NCBI GenBank assembly: GCA_028285415.1
Contig: JANQPF010000014.1
Coordinates: 124,001-188,000 of the forward strand
Length of the DNA: 64,000 nt
DNA from: Pseudomonadales bacterium
GTDB lineage: Bacteria; Pseudomonadota; Gammaproteobacteria; Pseudomonadales; Azotimanducaceae
Direction: 5' to 3'
The position numbers and the translations under genes are program-made. Numbering within the stretch: position 1 is the stretch's first letter; the number at the start of each line of letters is the position of its first letter. Below are positions 17,406 through 26,492 of this stretch, piece by piece. The notes under the pieces were generated by a model that made no database searches, was not told the origin of the DNA, and saw only the letters and a list, made by a program, of their open reading frames with translations.

Positions 17406-18089
17406 CAGATCGACGATACGCTCAGCGCCCGCGGCGGCAATCACCTTCATTTCATCCAGATCCAGAGGCGCGTTGCTCACACCCGCTGCCGGATTGACAA
17501 TCAGGCACAGCGCCGCGAATGGCAGGTCCAGCTCGCGGGCCAGCGCCGCTTCCGGCATGCCGGTCATGCCGACCAGCGTGCAGCCATCCCGCGACAGACG
17601 CACTATCTCCGCGGCACTTTCCAGCCGCGGCCCCTGGGTGGCGCCATACACGCCGCCGTCGACCACCTCCGTCTCATCCATGAGGAGTCCCCGGCGCAGG
17701 CCGTCGTCATACGGACTCGTGAAGTCGATGTGACGCAGCTCATCGTCGAACGTGTGCGCCCTGCCCCACGTGTAATCGACAATCTGTGTCGGTACGACAA
17801 GTTGCCCAACGTCCAGCTCAGGGTCGACGCTGCCAACGGTATAGGTGCCGATGACGCCGTCGAGACCGAGCGCGTGCATGAGCCAGATGTTGGCGCGATA
17901 GTTGATCTGGTGAGGCGCAAACTCGTGGTTTTCGCCGTGGCGTTTGAGGAAAACCAGCTCGTGGCCACCGACCGCATGACGCGCGGGCAGCGCGGCCGCC
18001 TCACCCCAGGGTGTCGAGCGATCGCCAAACGGGGCCAGTTCGCTCAGCGGTAACGGCGTGGAGCCGACGAACACACCGATTCGCTTCAT
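17379..18089 (-). CDS. S-methyl-5'-thioinosine phosphorylase (MTA/PNP family)
   Basis: This 236-residue member of the PNP/MTAP phosphorylase family starts with the phosphate-loop region MKRIGVFVGST. It carries HGENHEFAPHQINYRANI and GMTGMPEAALARE segments typical of this fold. In Pseudomonas the orthologue next to mfd/csiV cleaves S-methyl-5'-thioinosine to hypoxanthine and 5-methylthioribose-1-phosphate, salvaging polyamine by-products after MTA deamination. The specificity for MTI over MTA is inferred from context. The ATG overlaps the upstream phosphoribosyltransferase-like gene (ATGA). Its 3' end overlaps csiV by 27 bp in opposite orientation. Confidence 0.85.
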   Translation of the reverse strand: MKRIGVFVGSTPLPLSELAPFGDRSTPWGEAAALPARHAVGGHELVFLKRHGENHEFAPHQINYRANIWLMHALGLDGVIGTYTVGSVDPELDVGQLVVPTQIVDYTWGRAHTFDDELRHIDFTSPYDDGLRRGLLMDETEVVDGGVYGATQGPRLESAAEIVRLSRDGCTLVGMTGMPEAALARELDLPFAALCLIVNPAAGVSNAPLDLDEMKVIAAAGAERIVDLLRRAVSRF

Positions 18090-18625
18090 GTTTCTATCCC
18101 CGAGTTATTTGTATTAAAAACATAGAGTTGCGGAAGGTTTTCACCATATCCCTCAATACCGTAGCCGCAGCCGAAAAAGACGTTCCCGGGCGGCGCGGTC
18201 CGGTCGACCGCCGCCAGGTCCGAACCCTCGGTGGCGGTCATCGTCACCACGAGAAGATCCTGTGCACCGTCGGCTTCGAGCCGCGCGCTCGCGTACTGCA
18301 GCAACTCCGGGTCACCGCCGGCATGCACCAGCGCCACCGAGGCACCGCGCACCGACGGTGCTGCCGTCTCCACGTGCCAGCTCATGTGGCGGCAGGGAAA
18401 GACGGTCCGCTGCAGCAGCGCACCCAGAAGGTAAAGACCACCCGGCGTCAGCGCAACGAAGCGCGGCAGCCGGTCCTGCAACCGCACTGCCACGCGCACC
18501 GCCAGCTGATCGAGGGCGTGCGATATTGCTGCCGCGTCCATCTCGAGGCGGGCACCCGCATACGCCCGGCGCGCCGCGTCCGGCAGGATCACACCGTCCG
18601 GGACGTACTCGTCGAACGGATTCAT
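18086..18625 (-). CDS. Hypoxanthine phosphoribosyltransferase-like protein with degenerate PRPP site
   Basis: The 179-residue protein matches HPRT enzymes at both ends: FVALTPGGLYLLGALL resembles the conserved NGG region and GYGIEGYGENLPQLY the C-terminal purine-binding part. The PRPP-binding loop, normally of IIDDILDEGHTL type, is replaced by VALVHAGGDPELL, with both acidic residues and the Gly/Thr phosphate-contact residues gone. The flexible loop before it is about 20 residues shorter. It overlaps both neighbours as ATGA (MscS stop and MTI phosphorylase start), so expression is coupled. Catalysis may be lost; a regulatory or scaffolding role with the phosphorylase, which makes hypoxanthine, is inference. 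Confidence 0.7.
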   Translation of the reverse strand: MNPFDEYVPDGVILPDAARRAYAGARLEMDAAAISHALDQLAVRVAVRLQDRLPRFVALTPGGLYLLGALLQRTVFPCRHMSWHVETAAPSVRGASVALVHAGGDPELLQYASARLEADGAQDLLVVTMTATEGSDLAAVDRTAPPGNVFFGCGYGIEGYGENLPQLYVFNTNNSGIET

Positions 18626-19716
18626 GCGCGCCCGGATTCTGCATGAACGTCCGGCTCGGGTACCACGTGCAGCGTCTGGGTCGGGAACGCAATCTCCGCG
18701 CCGTGACCGTCGATGATTTGCGCTATCTTGAGCAGCACGTCCTGCTTGATGCCATGAAATTCGGTCCACACCGTCGTCTTCGTGAAGCAGTAAACAAAAA
18801 AGTCCACCGAGGACGGGCCGAAGCTGACAAAGTTGACCATCAGGGTCTGCCGCGTATCGATGGCCTCGTGTTCCTCGAGCATCGCCGCAACGTCATTGAC
18901 GATCGGCTCCATCACGCCGATGTCGTCATAGCGAATGCCGACCGTCTCGTAAATGCGGCGGTTCTGCATGCGCGACGGGTTCTCGACGGAAATGCTGGCA
19001 AACACCGAGTTGGGAATGTAAAGCGGACGTTTATCGAACGTGCGGATGCGTGTCAGTCGCCAGCCGATCTCCTCGACCGTGCCTTCGATCTCCCGATCCG
19101 GTGAACGCACCCAGTCTCCCACAGAGAACGGCCGATCGAGGAAGATCATCAGCGCACCGAAAAAATTCGCCAGGAGATCCCTTGCGGCGAAACCGACGGC
19201 AATGCCGCCAATGCCGCCGAAGGCGAGTACCCCGGATATCGAGAAGCCGAACGCCTGCAGCACCAGCAGGACCCCGGTAATGAGCACGGAGGCCCGCAGC
19301 AGCTTGCCAACCGCCTTGGCGGTGGTTGTGTCGATGGGCTGGTCACGGTAGCCCTGCTCGACCACGTGCCCTTCGACGAACCGGATGAAGCGCAGCGCAA
19401 ACCAGATGAGCAGCCAGACCACCGCCACTTCGCGAACCTGCTGGATATATTCCGCCTGGAAGATCTCAGATTCGTTGTTGGCCGCGATGATCTGCGCGGC
19501 AATCGAGATGCCCAGCACCCAGATGCCCACACCCAGCGGGCGTCGTGCCGCGTCGAGCACGGCATCGTCATAAAGATTGCGGGTCTGCTCCAGCTTGACG
19601 GCCAGGCGGTCGAACAACCTTCTGACGACGAACCGCACCACTGCGGTTGCGAACACGACAATGAAAACGCCGACTTCCCAGCCGTGCTGGACCACGTAAG
19701 ATTGAATCTGCTCCAT
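18622..19716 (-). CDS. MscS-family mechanosensitive channel
   Basis: This 364-residue inner-membrane protein gates in response to membrane tension to release solutes after osmotic downshock. Four or five hydrophobic segments occupy about 10-175. The pore-lining helix is followed by GIGGIAVGFAARDLLANFF, and the cytoplasmic beta domain includes SVGDWV and the conserved PNS turn at LYIPNSVF. It is longer than MscS (286 residues), with extra N-terminal membrane helices like YbdG/YnaI types. It is the first gene of the operon with the phosphoribosyltransferase-like protein and MTI phosphorylase. Confidence 0.9.
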   Translation of the reverse strand: MEQIQSYVVQHGWEVGVFIVVFATAVVRFVVRRLFDRLAVKLEQTRNLYDDAVLDAARRPLGVGIWVLGISIAAQIIAANNESEIFQAEYIQQVREVAVVWLLIWFALRFIRFVEGHVVEQGYRDQPIDTTTAKAVGKLLRASVLITGVLLVLQAFGFSISGVLAFGGIGGIAVGFAARDLLANFFGALMIFLDRPFSVGDWVRSPDREIEGTVEEIGWRLTRIRTFDKRPLYIPNSVFASISVENPSRMQNRRIYETVGIRYDDIGVMEPIVNDVAAMLEEHEAIDTRQTLMVNFVSFGPSSVDFFVYCFTKTTVWTEFHGIKQDVLLKIAQIIDGHGAEIAFPTQTLHVVPEPDVHAESGRA

Positions 19717-19731
19717 GCTTGCTTCAGCTTG

Positions 19732-21405
19732 TTATAGAAATTTTTTCAACTCGAGCTGGAGATAGTCGTCCGCCTGCAGCCAGGCCGACTTGTACTCCGG
19801 TTGCACAAGGGTGCCGAACGGCGTGGTGGTGCGCAAATCTTTTCCCCCGGCAAATACCCGCCCCTCGAGCGCCAGCTGCCAGGTATCGGTCAGGCGTCGC
19901 GAGGCCTCGAGGCTCACGAAATATTCATCGTACTCGGTGTCGAAGATGACCCCCAGGAGCGCCTGCGTGTCCGCAAAATCGTTCAGATGCAGGCGTCCGC
20001 CGAGCGCAATGTCGTGCTCGAAGAGGGTATCGACCGCCTCCTCGTCGCGCTCGTCGTAGAGATACTCGCCAACAATGCCAAAATCCGCGCGCGTGCCGAA
20101 GACCCCAACCAGGGTACGCTCGAAGCCGACGTTGAAAGCGACGTGACGGTCGCCGAAGCCGCTGCGCGTGTAGCCTTCCAGCTTGAACACCCAGTCGCCG
20201 TAGAACGCCTGCGCGTCGATGCCGGTCTGATCGATCACCGGATAGTGCGGACGCAGCACCACCTCGCCGCCAACGAGCTCAGGCACCAGCAACGGTTCGC
20301 GGCTGGTGCCGGAAAAGTGATGCAGTCCCACTTCGAACGGCCCCATGTGATGTGACCAGCGGATGGCGCCATCAACGCGCGTCTCTTCGGCACCCGAAGC
20401 GTAGGTGGCGTCATCGTCGAGGATCCGCCACGGCAGGCGCACCCGTCCGTCGGTGCCCGGAAACGTGCGCTCGCGATGGCCTAAAAGCGCGTAGACGTCG
20501 AGGATGCCCCAGTCCCGTACCAGGGTCAGCTGCGCCATCGGTTGACCCAGCTTGTCCTCCATGTCGATGTTCTCGACGAGGTCGGTCTGGTTGATGATGT
20601 CGACGCGATGCTGAAACTCGGTCACGCCCCAGAAGACCCGCCGCGCGCCGACGTGCAGATCCCAGTTGTCCCCCACCCGGCTGTAGAAGAGCTCGCGCAG
20701 ATCGCCGTGGGTTCGCTCGCTGTCGGCGCTGTCGACACGCACGAACGGCGTCACCGTCACGCTCTGCCGGTCATCGTCCCAGCCGTGGAAGTATTCGAAC
20801 TCGAGGCTGATGCTGCCTTCGAAGCGATCCTGACCGAATACCCCTTCCTCGGCGAAAGTACGAGTCTGCAGACCCAGATCCCATTCGCTCTGGCGCGTGC
20901 CGCCGGATGCCGCGGGCGAATCATCAACGGCGCCGGTCGGCGCGGTCTCGGTCACTGGACTCGGCGGCGTCAGACGCGGCGCCCCGAGCTGCGGTTCGTT
21001 GCGCGGCGGCGTACGGGGCGCGGCCGGTGGCGTCGGCTCGGCGGCCACCGCCTCGACAGGCGCACTGTCCGTTTGCAGCAGCCGCCAGTGTTCGATCCCT
21101 GCGGCGGTCGCACGGCGGCGCAGCTGCTCCATCTGCGCGGGATCGAGCGCGCGGGAGTGCACGCGGTACAGGGTCGTGCCGTCGCGGGTGACGGGCGATA
21201 CCTCAATCTCCCGGGCAAAGAGCTGCGAGAGTTTCTTGGCCCAGTTGCTGGCGTTGTCTGCGGCTTTGAAGCTGCCGAACACGAGCTGATCGGCCTGCGC
21301 CGGGATTGCACCGAGCGTCACCACCAGCGCGACGAGCAGACCGCTAACGCGCGCGACGCAGGCTGCTGACACTGAAATCACGTTCTGCGGTGAAGCCGAG
21401 GCCAA
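19732..21405 (-). CDS. Outer-membrane beta-barrel protein with N-terminal SPOR-like domain
   Basis: The N-terminus has a signal-like hydrophobic stretch ending IPAQA. A SPOR-like segment follows (LVFGSFKAADNASNWAKKL to about residue 115), then a Pro/Ala-rich linker. About 350 residues of alternating aromatic and polar strands end in LQLELKKFL, with a terminal hydrophobic residue resembling barrel assembly signals. It follows the LolA-like gene with overlapping ends. The start is uncertain: the ATG at 21405 overlaps the preceding gene by 62 bp, and GTG codons at 21381 or 21372 are alternatives. The pair may handle a lipid or lipoprotein cargo at the outer membrane; no specific function is known to me. 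Confidence 0.6.
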   Translation of the reverse strand: MASASPQNVISVSAACVARVSGLLVALVVTLGAIPAQADQLVFGSFKAADNASNWAKKLSQLFAREIEVSPVTRDGTTLYRVHSRALDPAQMEQLRRRATAAGIEHWRLLQTDSAPVEAVAAEPTPPAAPRTPPRNEPQLGAPRLTPPSPVTETAPTGAVDDSPAASGGTRQSEWDLGLQTRTFAEEGVFGQDRFEGSISLEFEYFHGWDDDRQSVTVTPFVRVDSADSERTHGDLRELFYSRVGDNWDLHVGARRVFWGVTEFQHRVDIINQTDLVENIDMEDKLGQPMAQLTLVRDWGILDVYALLGHRERTFPGTDGRVRLPWRILDDDATYASGAEETRVDGAIRWSHHMGPFEVGLHHFSGTSREPLLVPELVGGEVVLRPHYPVIDQTGIDAQAFYGDWVFKLEGYTRSGFGDRHVAFNVGFERTLVGVFGTRADFGIVGEYLYDERDEEAVDTLFEHDIALGGRLHLNDFADTQALLGVIFDTEYDEYFVSLEASRRLTDTWQLALEGRVFAGGKDLRTTTPFGTLVQPEYKSAWLQADDYLQLELKKFL

Positions 21406-22171
21406 ACGTATAGTCCTGCCAGATCAGCTCCGTGCTCTTGTGGCTGCGCAGATTGGTCATGACCATGCGCCGGGGTTTCCAGAACGCCTCTTCGTAGAGC
21501 GCATAGTCGGAGACTTCCAGCCGCTTCAGCGGCGTATCGCGCCGGTCGTAGTACTCCACCCGCTGGGTACGGAATTCGCGCTTGTCGATCCAGAACACTT
21601 CCCGGGTGTAACCCGAGAAATCCTCGGTCGAGACGCGCTCGACCACGAAGCATTCGACCTCGCCGAGGGTCTCGTCGCGCAGGTGTCGATAGGCGTACTT
21701 CTCGAGCGCCGGTGCGCTCAGGTCCTCGAATGAAAACTCGGAGCCGAGAAACGGTCCGGACTTGTTGCGCGAGGCAATTTTCTTGGTGCGCTTGAGCGCC
21801 GGGAGGAAGAGCCACTGATCGTCCGGGCTGAACCGGTGACCGTGGCTCAGGAGCGCGGTGCCGCGAATGTTCGCCGGAGTGTCAAAGACTACGAGTACCT
21901 TGTCGGCGTCGTCCGGCACCTCGAGCTGACGGATGCGCAGCGCCCGCTCGGTGGCGCGCCCGTTGGCGGTGCGCAGAATCATGCGCAGTGAGACTTCGAG
22001 ATCGCGGTAATCACTGGCACGGCGGTCAGCTTCCTCGAACACGGCGCGACCGAGGGACGCCGGTGAGTCCGCGGCATCGACCGTCAATGCCGCGACCTCC
22101 ATGACAGCGTGTGCGCTACCCGTTACCAGCACGGTCAATGCCGGCAAGAGCCTATGGCAGATCCACTTCAT
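21344..22171 (-). CDS. Outer-membrane lipoprotein-sorting (LolA-like) protein
   Basis: This 275-residue secreted protein has a signal peptide after the ATG at 22171 (hydrophobic core LLPALTVLVTGSAHA). Its body carries the hallmarks of the LolA-like family found beside RND/MMPL exporters: LVVFDTPANIRGTALLSH, DDQWLFLPALKRTKKI, GPFLGSEFSFEDL and a final beta-rich region. Such proteins are predicted to shuttle lipids or lipoproteins across the periplasm. Here no exporter is adjacent; the partner is a beta-barrel protein. The gene is divergent from lexA, and the LexA boxes lie about 75-110 bp upstream of its start. Confidence 0.8.
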   Translation of the reverse strand: MKWICHRLLPALTVLVTGSAHAVMEVAALTVDAADSPASLGRAVFEEADRRASDYRDLEVSLRMILRTANGRATERALRIRQLEVPDDADKVLVVFDTPANIRGTALLSHGHRFSPDDQWLFLPALKRTKKIASRNKSGPFLGSEFSFEDLSAPALEKYAYRHLRDETLGEVECFVVERVSTEDFSGYTREVFWIDKREFRTQRVEYYDRRDTPLKRLEVSDYALYEEAFWKPRRMVMTNLRSHKSTELIWQDYTFGLGFTAERDFSVSSLRRAR

Positions 22172-22246
22172 CTGAAATCTGTCGAGAACCGCTTCGAGGC
22201 GCCGGATACTAAGCGAGAAAAAAATACTGTGCAAACGTACAAAGGA

Positions 22247-22262
22247 CTGTATATACTGCCAG
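22247..22262 (+). promoter_or_regulatory. LexA-binding site 1 (SOS box)
   Basis: CTG-N10-CAG with an A+T-rich core (TATATACTGC). A TATACT at 22252-22257 that could serve as the lexA -10 element lies inside it, so LexA binding would occlude its own promoter. Confidence 0.85.
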
Positions 22263-22266
22263 TCTA

Positions 22267-22282
22267 CTGTATGCCTGAACAG
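22267..22282 (+). promoter_or_regulatory. LexA-binding site 2 (SOS box)
   Basis: A second CTG-N10-CAG (core TATGCCTGAA) lies exactly 20 bp downstream of the first, about two helical turns. It is 29 bp before the lexA start codon. Paired boxes are typical of tight lexA autoregulation. Confidence 0.8.
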
Positions 22283-22310
22283 GGATTAAACGGGACTAGG
22301 AACAACGACC

Positions 22311-22919
22311 ATGCAGACACTCACACCCCGACAGTCCGAGGTGCTGGAGCTGATCCGGCAGTACATCCGCGACACCGGCTACCCGCCGACCCGCGCCGAC
22401 ATTGCCAGCGAGCTCGGCTTCCGCTCTCCCAACGCGGCTGAAGAGCATCTCAAAGCGCTGGCGCGCAAAGGCGCCATCGAAATCATCGCCGGCACCTCAC
22501 GCGGCATCCGCATCCCGGACCTGGGAGACAGCGGCCTGCCGCTGGTCGGCCGGGTGGCAGCCGGTAATCCGATCCTCGCAGAAGAAAATATCGAAGATCG
22601 CGTCGACCTGCCGGCCGGATTCTTTCAACCCCGTGCGGACTATCTGCTGCGGGTGCGCGGCGACAGCATGATCGACGCCGGTATTTTCGACGGGGATCTG
22701 CTGGCAGTCCACAAAACACAGCAGGCCACGAACGGCCAGATTGTCGTGGCGCGAATCGAGGACGAAGTGACGGTCAAACGCTTTCAGCGCACCAGAAAGC
22801 GTAATCAGATTCTGCTGCTGCCCGAAAATCAGGACTATCAGCCCATCGAGGTGGATCTCGCCAATCAGGCGTTTGCCATCGAAGGCCTGTCCGTAGGAGT
22901 CATTCGCCAGCACATCTGA
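22311..22919 (+). CDS. lexA: SOS response repressor LexA
   Basis: LexA represses DNA-damage genes and cleaves itself when RecA filaments form. The 202 residues hold an N-terminal winged helix ([20 protein letters not shown], then the recognition region [16 protein letters not shown]). The cleavage site is A84-G85, and the Ser-Lys dyad is S119 (RGDSM) and K156 (VTVKRF), the same positions as in E. coli. The ATG is preceded by AGGA. Two LexA boxes lie immediately upstream. Unlike Pseudomonas, no sulA-type gene follows; topA converges from the other side. Confidence 0.97.
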   Translation: MQTLTPRQSEVLELIRQYIRDTGYPPTRADIASELGFRSPNAAEEHLKALARKGAIEIIAGTSRGIRIPDLGDSGLPLVGRVAAGNPILAEENIEDRVDLPAGFFQPRADYLLRVRGDSMIDAGIFDGDLLAVHKTQQATNGQIVVARIEDEVTVKRFQRTRKRNQILLLPENQDYQPIEVDLANQAFAIEGLSVGVIRQHI

Positions 22920-23013
22920 AGCATCTGCCACACAGAAGGCCCATCCCACCCCACTCGTTCAGCGCCTACCGCGCTACTCCGGGCCGCGCTTCAGCCACTG
23001 GCAGGCAGTCGGG

Positions 23014-25680
23014 TTACCCCCCGGCTGCCTTCTTTTTTGCAGGCTTTTTCTTTGCCACTTTCTTTTCTTTCTGCTCTTCCACCCACTTGCCGTCCTGATA
23101 AAACGCTTTCCAGCCCGAGGCTTTGCCTTCGATCTCCGACTGCACGTACTGCTCCTTGGTCTTACGGCTGAAACGGATGACCGCCGGGTTGCCGTCGGGA
23201 TCGGTTTCCGGCGCTTCCAGCAGGTAGCGGAACTTGGGATCGAGCTCGTTGGCGTGGGGTTTGAGCTCAAGGACCTGAGGCGCACGGGTTTCGCGGTGCT
23301 TCGGAAACTGGCTGGCGGCCAGAAAGATACCGGCCGCACCGTCCCGCAACAGGTAGTAGTCGTCCACCTTCTCGCACTTGAGCTCCGGCATGGGCACGGG
23401 GTCTGCCTTCGGCGGTGCCGGCTCGCCGCTGCGCAGGAGCTTGCGGGTGTTCTTACACTCGGTGCAGCCGAAATACTTCCCGAACCGGCCGGATTTCAGC
23501 TGCATGTCCGCGCCGCATTTGTCGCATTCGAGCACCGGACCGTCGTAACCCTTGATCTTGAACTGACCCGCTTCGACCTCGAAGCCGTCGCAGTCGGGAT
23601 TGTTACCGCAGATGTGCAGCTTGCGCGTCTCATCGACGAGGTAGCTCAACATGTTGGCGCCGCATTTCGGACACTTGTGCATGCGCCGCAGGAGCTTCGA
23701 CTCGCCCTCATCGTCCTCTTCCACGTCAACCGCTTCGTCTCCCGGAATGAGGTTCATCGTGCTGGTGCAGCGCTCCTTGGGCTTCAGAGCGTAACCCGAG
23801 CAGCCGAGGAACACGCCAGTGGAACCCGTGCGGATCTGCATGTGTCGCCCGCAGGTGCCGCACTCGACGTCGGTGTCCGTCGGCTCATTGCTGCGCATGC
23901 CACCGTCGTCGGATTTGGCAACTTCGAGCTTGTTGGAAAAATCGCCGTAGAAATTGTCCAGCACGTCGTTCCAACGGGCATCACCCGCGGCAATCTGGTC
24001 GAGGCGTTCCTCCATGCTCGCCGTGAAGCCGTAGTCCATGAGATCGGCGAAGTTCTCGCTCAGCCGATCGGTGACGAGCTCGCCGATCTTCTCGGCATGG
24101 AAACGCCGGTTGGCAAGCGTCACATAACCGCGATCCTGAATGGTGGAAATGATCGCCGCGTAGGTGGAAGGCCGGCCGATGCCAAGCTTCTCGAGCTCCC
24201 GCACGAGCGACGCTTCACCAAAGCGCGGCGGCGGCTTGGTGAAGTGCTGCACGCCTTCGACGTCTTTGAGCAACAGCTGTTGACCTTCGCTCACCTCCGG
24301 CAACGGCGTTTCGTCTTCTTTACGTCCGGCCGGCGGCTGCACACGGGTGTAGCCGTCGAACTGCAGAATGCGGCCGCGAACCCTGAGCTCGACATCACCG
24401 GCCGCGACAGTGATGGACGTGCTGAGATAACGCGCATCCGTCATCTGACAGGCGACAAACTGTCGCCAGATGAGCTCGTAGAGCCGCACCGCGTCCGGAT
24501 CGACCCCCGTGAGGTGCTCAGCGCGAGTGCCAACGTTGGACGGGCGGATGGCCTCGTGCGCCTCCTGAGCATCCTCTTTGGCCGCGTAGACGCGCGGTGC
24601 CTCGGGCAGATAGTCGTCGCCGAACTGGTCTTTGACGAAGGTCCGGCAACCCTCCACGGCTTCGCTGCTCAGGTTGGTCGAGTCGGTCCGCATATAGGTG
24701 ATATAGCCGGCTTCATAGAGCCGCTGAGCCATCGTCATCGTCTTCTTCACGGAAAACGACAGTCGCGTACTGGCAGCCTGCTGCAGGGTGCTGGTAATGA
24801 ACGGAGCGTTGGGTTTCGTCCGAGTCGGACGATCTTCGCGCTTGCTGACGACAAAGTCCGCTTCGCGTAAGTGTCCGAGCGTCGCCTCCGTATCCCCGGC
24901 GTTACCCGGTCGGAAGTTTTCACCACCCTGCCGGACGACCTGGAAACGCACCGGCTCGGCATCCGCGTCTACCGCGAGATCCGCAAATGCTTCCCAGTAT
25001 TCTTCAGGGATGAACGCGCGGATCTCGCGCTCACGCTCGACAATCAGCTTCACCGCCACGCTCTGCACGCGTCCGGCGGAAAGCCCGCGCGCTACTTTTG
25101 ACCACAGGAGCGGGGACAGCTCGAATCCCACGACACGGTCGAGAAATCGTCGCGCCTGCTGGGCCTGCACCTGATCCATGTCGAGCTCACCGGGATGCTC
25201 AAACGCTTCCTGGATGGCCTTGCGGGTAATCTCGTTGAAGACAACGCGCCGATAGCGGTCGGGATCACCGCCGATGGTTTCCCTGAGATGCCATGCGATG
25301 GCCTCACCCTCGCGGTCGAGGTCAGTCGCCAGGTACACCGCCTCCGCGTTCTCGGCAAGTTTCGACAGCTCGTCGACCACCTTCTCTTTGCCCGGCAGTA
25401 CTTCATACTCGGCCGCCCAATTCTTGTCCGGGTTGATGCCCATGCGACGGACGAGCTGCTCGCGGGCGCGCTTCTTTTTATACGCCTCGCGTTTGGCGGG
25501 TGACAACGCCTTGGTCTTCGCAGCTTCCTTGGCACGCGCCTTGGGGTCCACCGCTTTGCCTCCGGTGGGCAGGTCGCGGATATGCCCGACGCTCGATTTG
25601 ACGATGTAGTCTTTGCCGAGATAGCGATTGATCGTGCGCGCTTTGGCGGGCGATTCAACGATGACCAGTGATCGAGCCAT
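23014..25680 (-). CDS. topA: DNA topoisomerase I
   Basis: This type IA enzyme relaxes negative supercoils by single-strand passage. The 888 residues begin with the Toprim domain ([19 protein letters not shown]) and carry the active-site tyrosine segment [13 protein letters not shown] near residue 320. At least three C-terminal zinc-ribbon repeats follow (CGTCGRH, CPKCGAN, CDKCGAD), and the protein ends in a Lys/Ala-rich tail. A strong promoter lies about 60 bp upstream inside a tandem repeat. It converges on lexA. Confidence 0.97.
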   Translation of the reverse strand: MARSLVIVESPAKARTINRYLGKDYIVKSSVGHIRDLPTGGKAVDPKARAKEAAKTKALSPAKREAYKKKRAREQLVRRMGINPDKNWAAEYEVLPGKEKVVDELSKLAENAEAVYLATDLDREGEAIAWHLRETIGGDPDRYRRVVFNEITRKAIQEAFEHPGELDMDQVQAQQARRFLDRVVGFELSPLLWSKVARGLSAGRVQSVAVKLIVEREREIRAFIPEEYWEAFADLAVDADAEPVRFQVVRQGGENFRPGNAGDTEATLGHLREADFVVSKREDRPTRTKPNAPFITSTLQQAASTRLSFSVKKTMTMAQRLYEAGYITYMRTDSTNLSSEAVEGCRTFVKDQFGDDYLPEAPRVYAAKEDAQEAHEAIRPSNVGTRAEHLTGVDPDAVRLYELIWRQFVACQMTDARYLSTSITVAAGDVELRVRGRILQFDGYTRVQPPAGRKEDETPLPEVSEGQQLLLKDVEGVQHFTKPPPRFGEASLVRELEKLGIGRPSTYAAIISTIQDRGYVTLANRRFHAEKIGELVTDRLSENFADLMDYGFTASMEERLDQIAAGDARWNDVLDNFYGDFSNKLEVAKSDDGGMRSNEPTDTDVECGTCGRHMQIRTGSTGVFLGCSGYALKPKERCTSTMNLIPGDEAVDVEEDDEGESKLLRRMHKCPKCGANMLSYLVDETRKLHICGNNPDCDGFEVEAGQFKIKGYDGPVLECDKCGADMQLKSGRFGKYFGCTECKNTRKLLRSGEPAPPKADPVPMPELKCEKVDDYYLLRDGAAGIFLAASQFPKHRETRAPQVLELKPHANELDPKFRYLLEAPETDPDGNPAVIRFSRKTKEQYVQSEIEGKASGWKAFYQDGKWVEEQKEKKVAKKKPAKKKAAGG

Positions 25681-25739
25681 ACTGCTCCAGTGTGTTCAAG
25701 CCTTACGTGTGGGCCGCCTCGGACCCTCGATTGGCGCGG

Positions 25740-25769
25740 TTTATAGGCGCGTTGTGCAGCTGCTGTCAA
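25740..25769 (-). promoter_or_regulatory. topA promoter
   Basis: On the minus strand TTGACA (25764-25769) is followed after 18 bases by TATAAA (25740-25745), giving a leader of about 50 bases before the topA ATG. The -35 element lies within one copy of a 24-bp tandem repeat. Confidence 0.7.
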
Positions 25770-25799
25770 GAAATGTTGTGCAACCGCTGTGAAGAAATG
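25752..25799. repeat. Tandem duplication, 2 x 24 bp, at the topA promoter
   Basis: Units at 25752-25775 and 25776-25799 match at 21 of 24 positions. The downstream unit, in the sense of topA transcription, supplies the TTGACA -35 box; the other carries TTCACA at the same place. Confidence 0.85.
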
Positions 25800-25811
25800 T
25801 AGTGGCGATCG

Positions 25812-26423
25812 TCAGTCTTTCAAGCCGTCACCCAGATTGTCATCCTGCTCGTCAGCAGCCGCAAAATGGGTGCGCAGAAGGGTTTTGAAGCCCTCGAGCT
25901 CCGCCTGAATGGCTGCCACGCTGGCAGCGTCGGCGCCCACGCCTTCGTTCCAGTAACACGACACGTAGCGTTCGTTGAGCGCGCAGCCGTAAGTGCCGTC
26001 CGGCAGTGCGCCCAGGTGCGCAATCATGAGACCACGCACGTCGGGGATGGCTGTCAGCCGCCGCCAGAACCCGCTGTCCGAGCCTGAGTCGAGCGACCAG
26101 CCCGGTAACACCTCGTTGACCGGCATCGTCGGCGCCTCGGGCATTTTGACCAACAGCACCTCACCCGCGCCATGCAGACGTTGTCCTACCGGCAGCTGAT
26201 AGTTGGCACAGGACCGGCGCGGTTCCAGCGTGCGCCCGCCGGCCGTGACCCGCTCACTGTCCGTCGGATCGAGCTTGGGCAGCGTCGTGATCTGCACCAT
26301 GAGGCCGTGCTTACGCGCGGCCTCGCGCAGCATCATGTGACGTTTGTCTTTTGCAGACGGCAGCAGATACATGGCCGGGCCGATCGCCAGCACCAGGACA
26401 AGACCGATAATGATCCAGGTCAA
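25812..26423 (-). CDS. Conserved membrane-anchored protein of unknown function, upstream of topA
   Basis: This 203-residue protein has one N-terminal transmembrane helix (TWIIIGLVLVLAIGPAMYLL) followed by a basic KDKRH stretch and a soluble domain of about 170 residues. The C-terminus is acidic. A protein of this layout sits beside topA in Pseudomonas, from memory. There is no ATG before the helix; I chose TTG at 26423. The open frame continues far upstream, antisense to the stress-protein gene, but that part is not protein-like. Its function is unknown. Confidence 0.6.
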   Translation of the reverse strand: MTWIIIGLVLVLAIGPAMYLLPSAKDKRHMMLREAARKHGLMVQITTLPKLDPTDSERVTAGGRTLEPRRSCANYQLPVGQRLHGAGEVLLVKMPEAPTMPVNEVLPGWSLDSGSDSGFWRRLTAIPDVRGLMIAHLGALPDGTYGCALNERYVSCYWNEGVGADAASVAAIQAELEGFKTLLRTHFAAADEQDDNLGDGLKD

Positions 26424-26492
26424 TTGAGATTCCAGGCTTTTCAGGATAGGTTCCGCGATGTATCGTCGCGCCAAACGGGGTTGGAGAGCAAC

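Noticed and set aside
18626-18769. Longer N-terminus for the HPRT-like protein
   Set aside because: The extra 48 residues are Arg-rich and antisense to or overlapping the MscS 3' end; the ATG at 18625 shares an ATGA with the MscS stop and begins conserved sequence.
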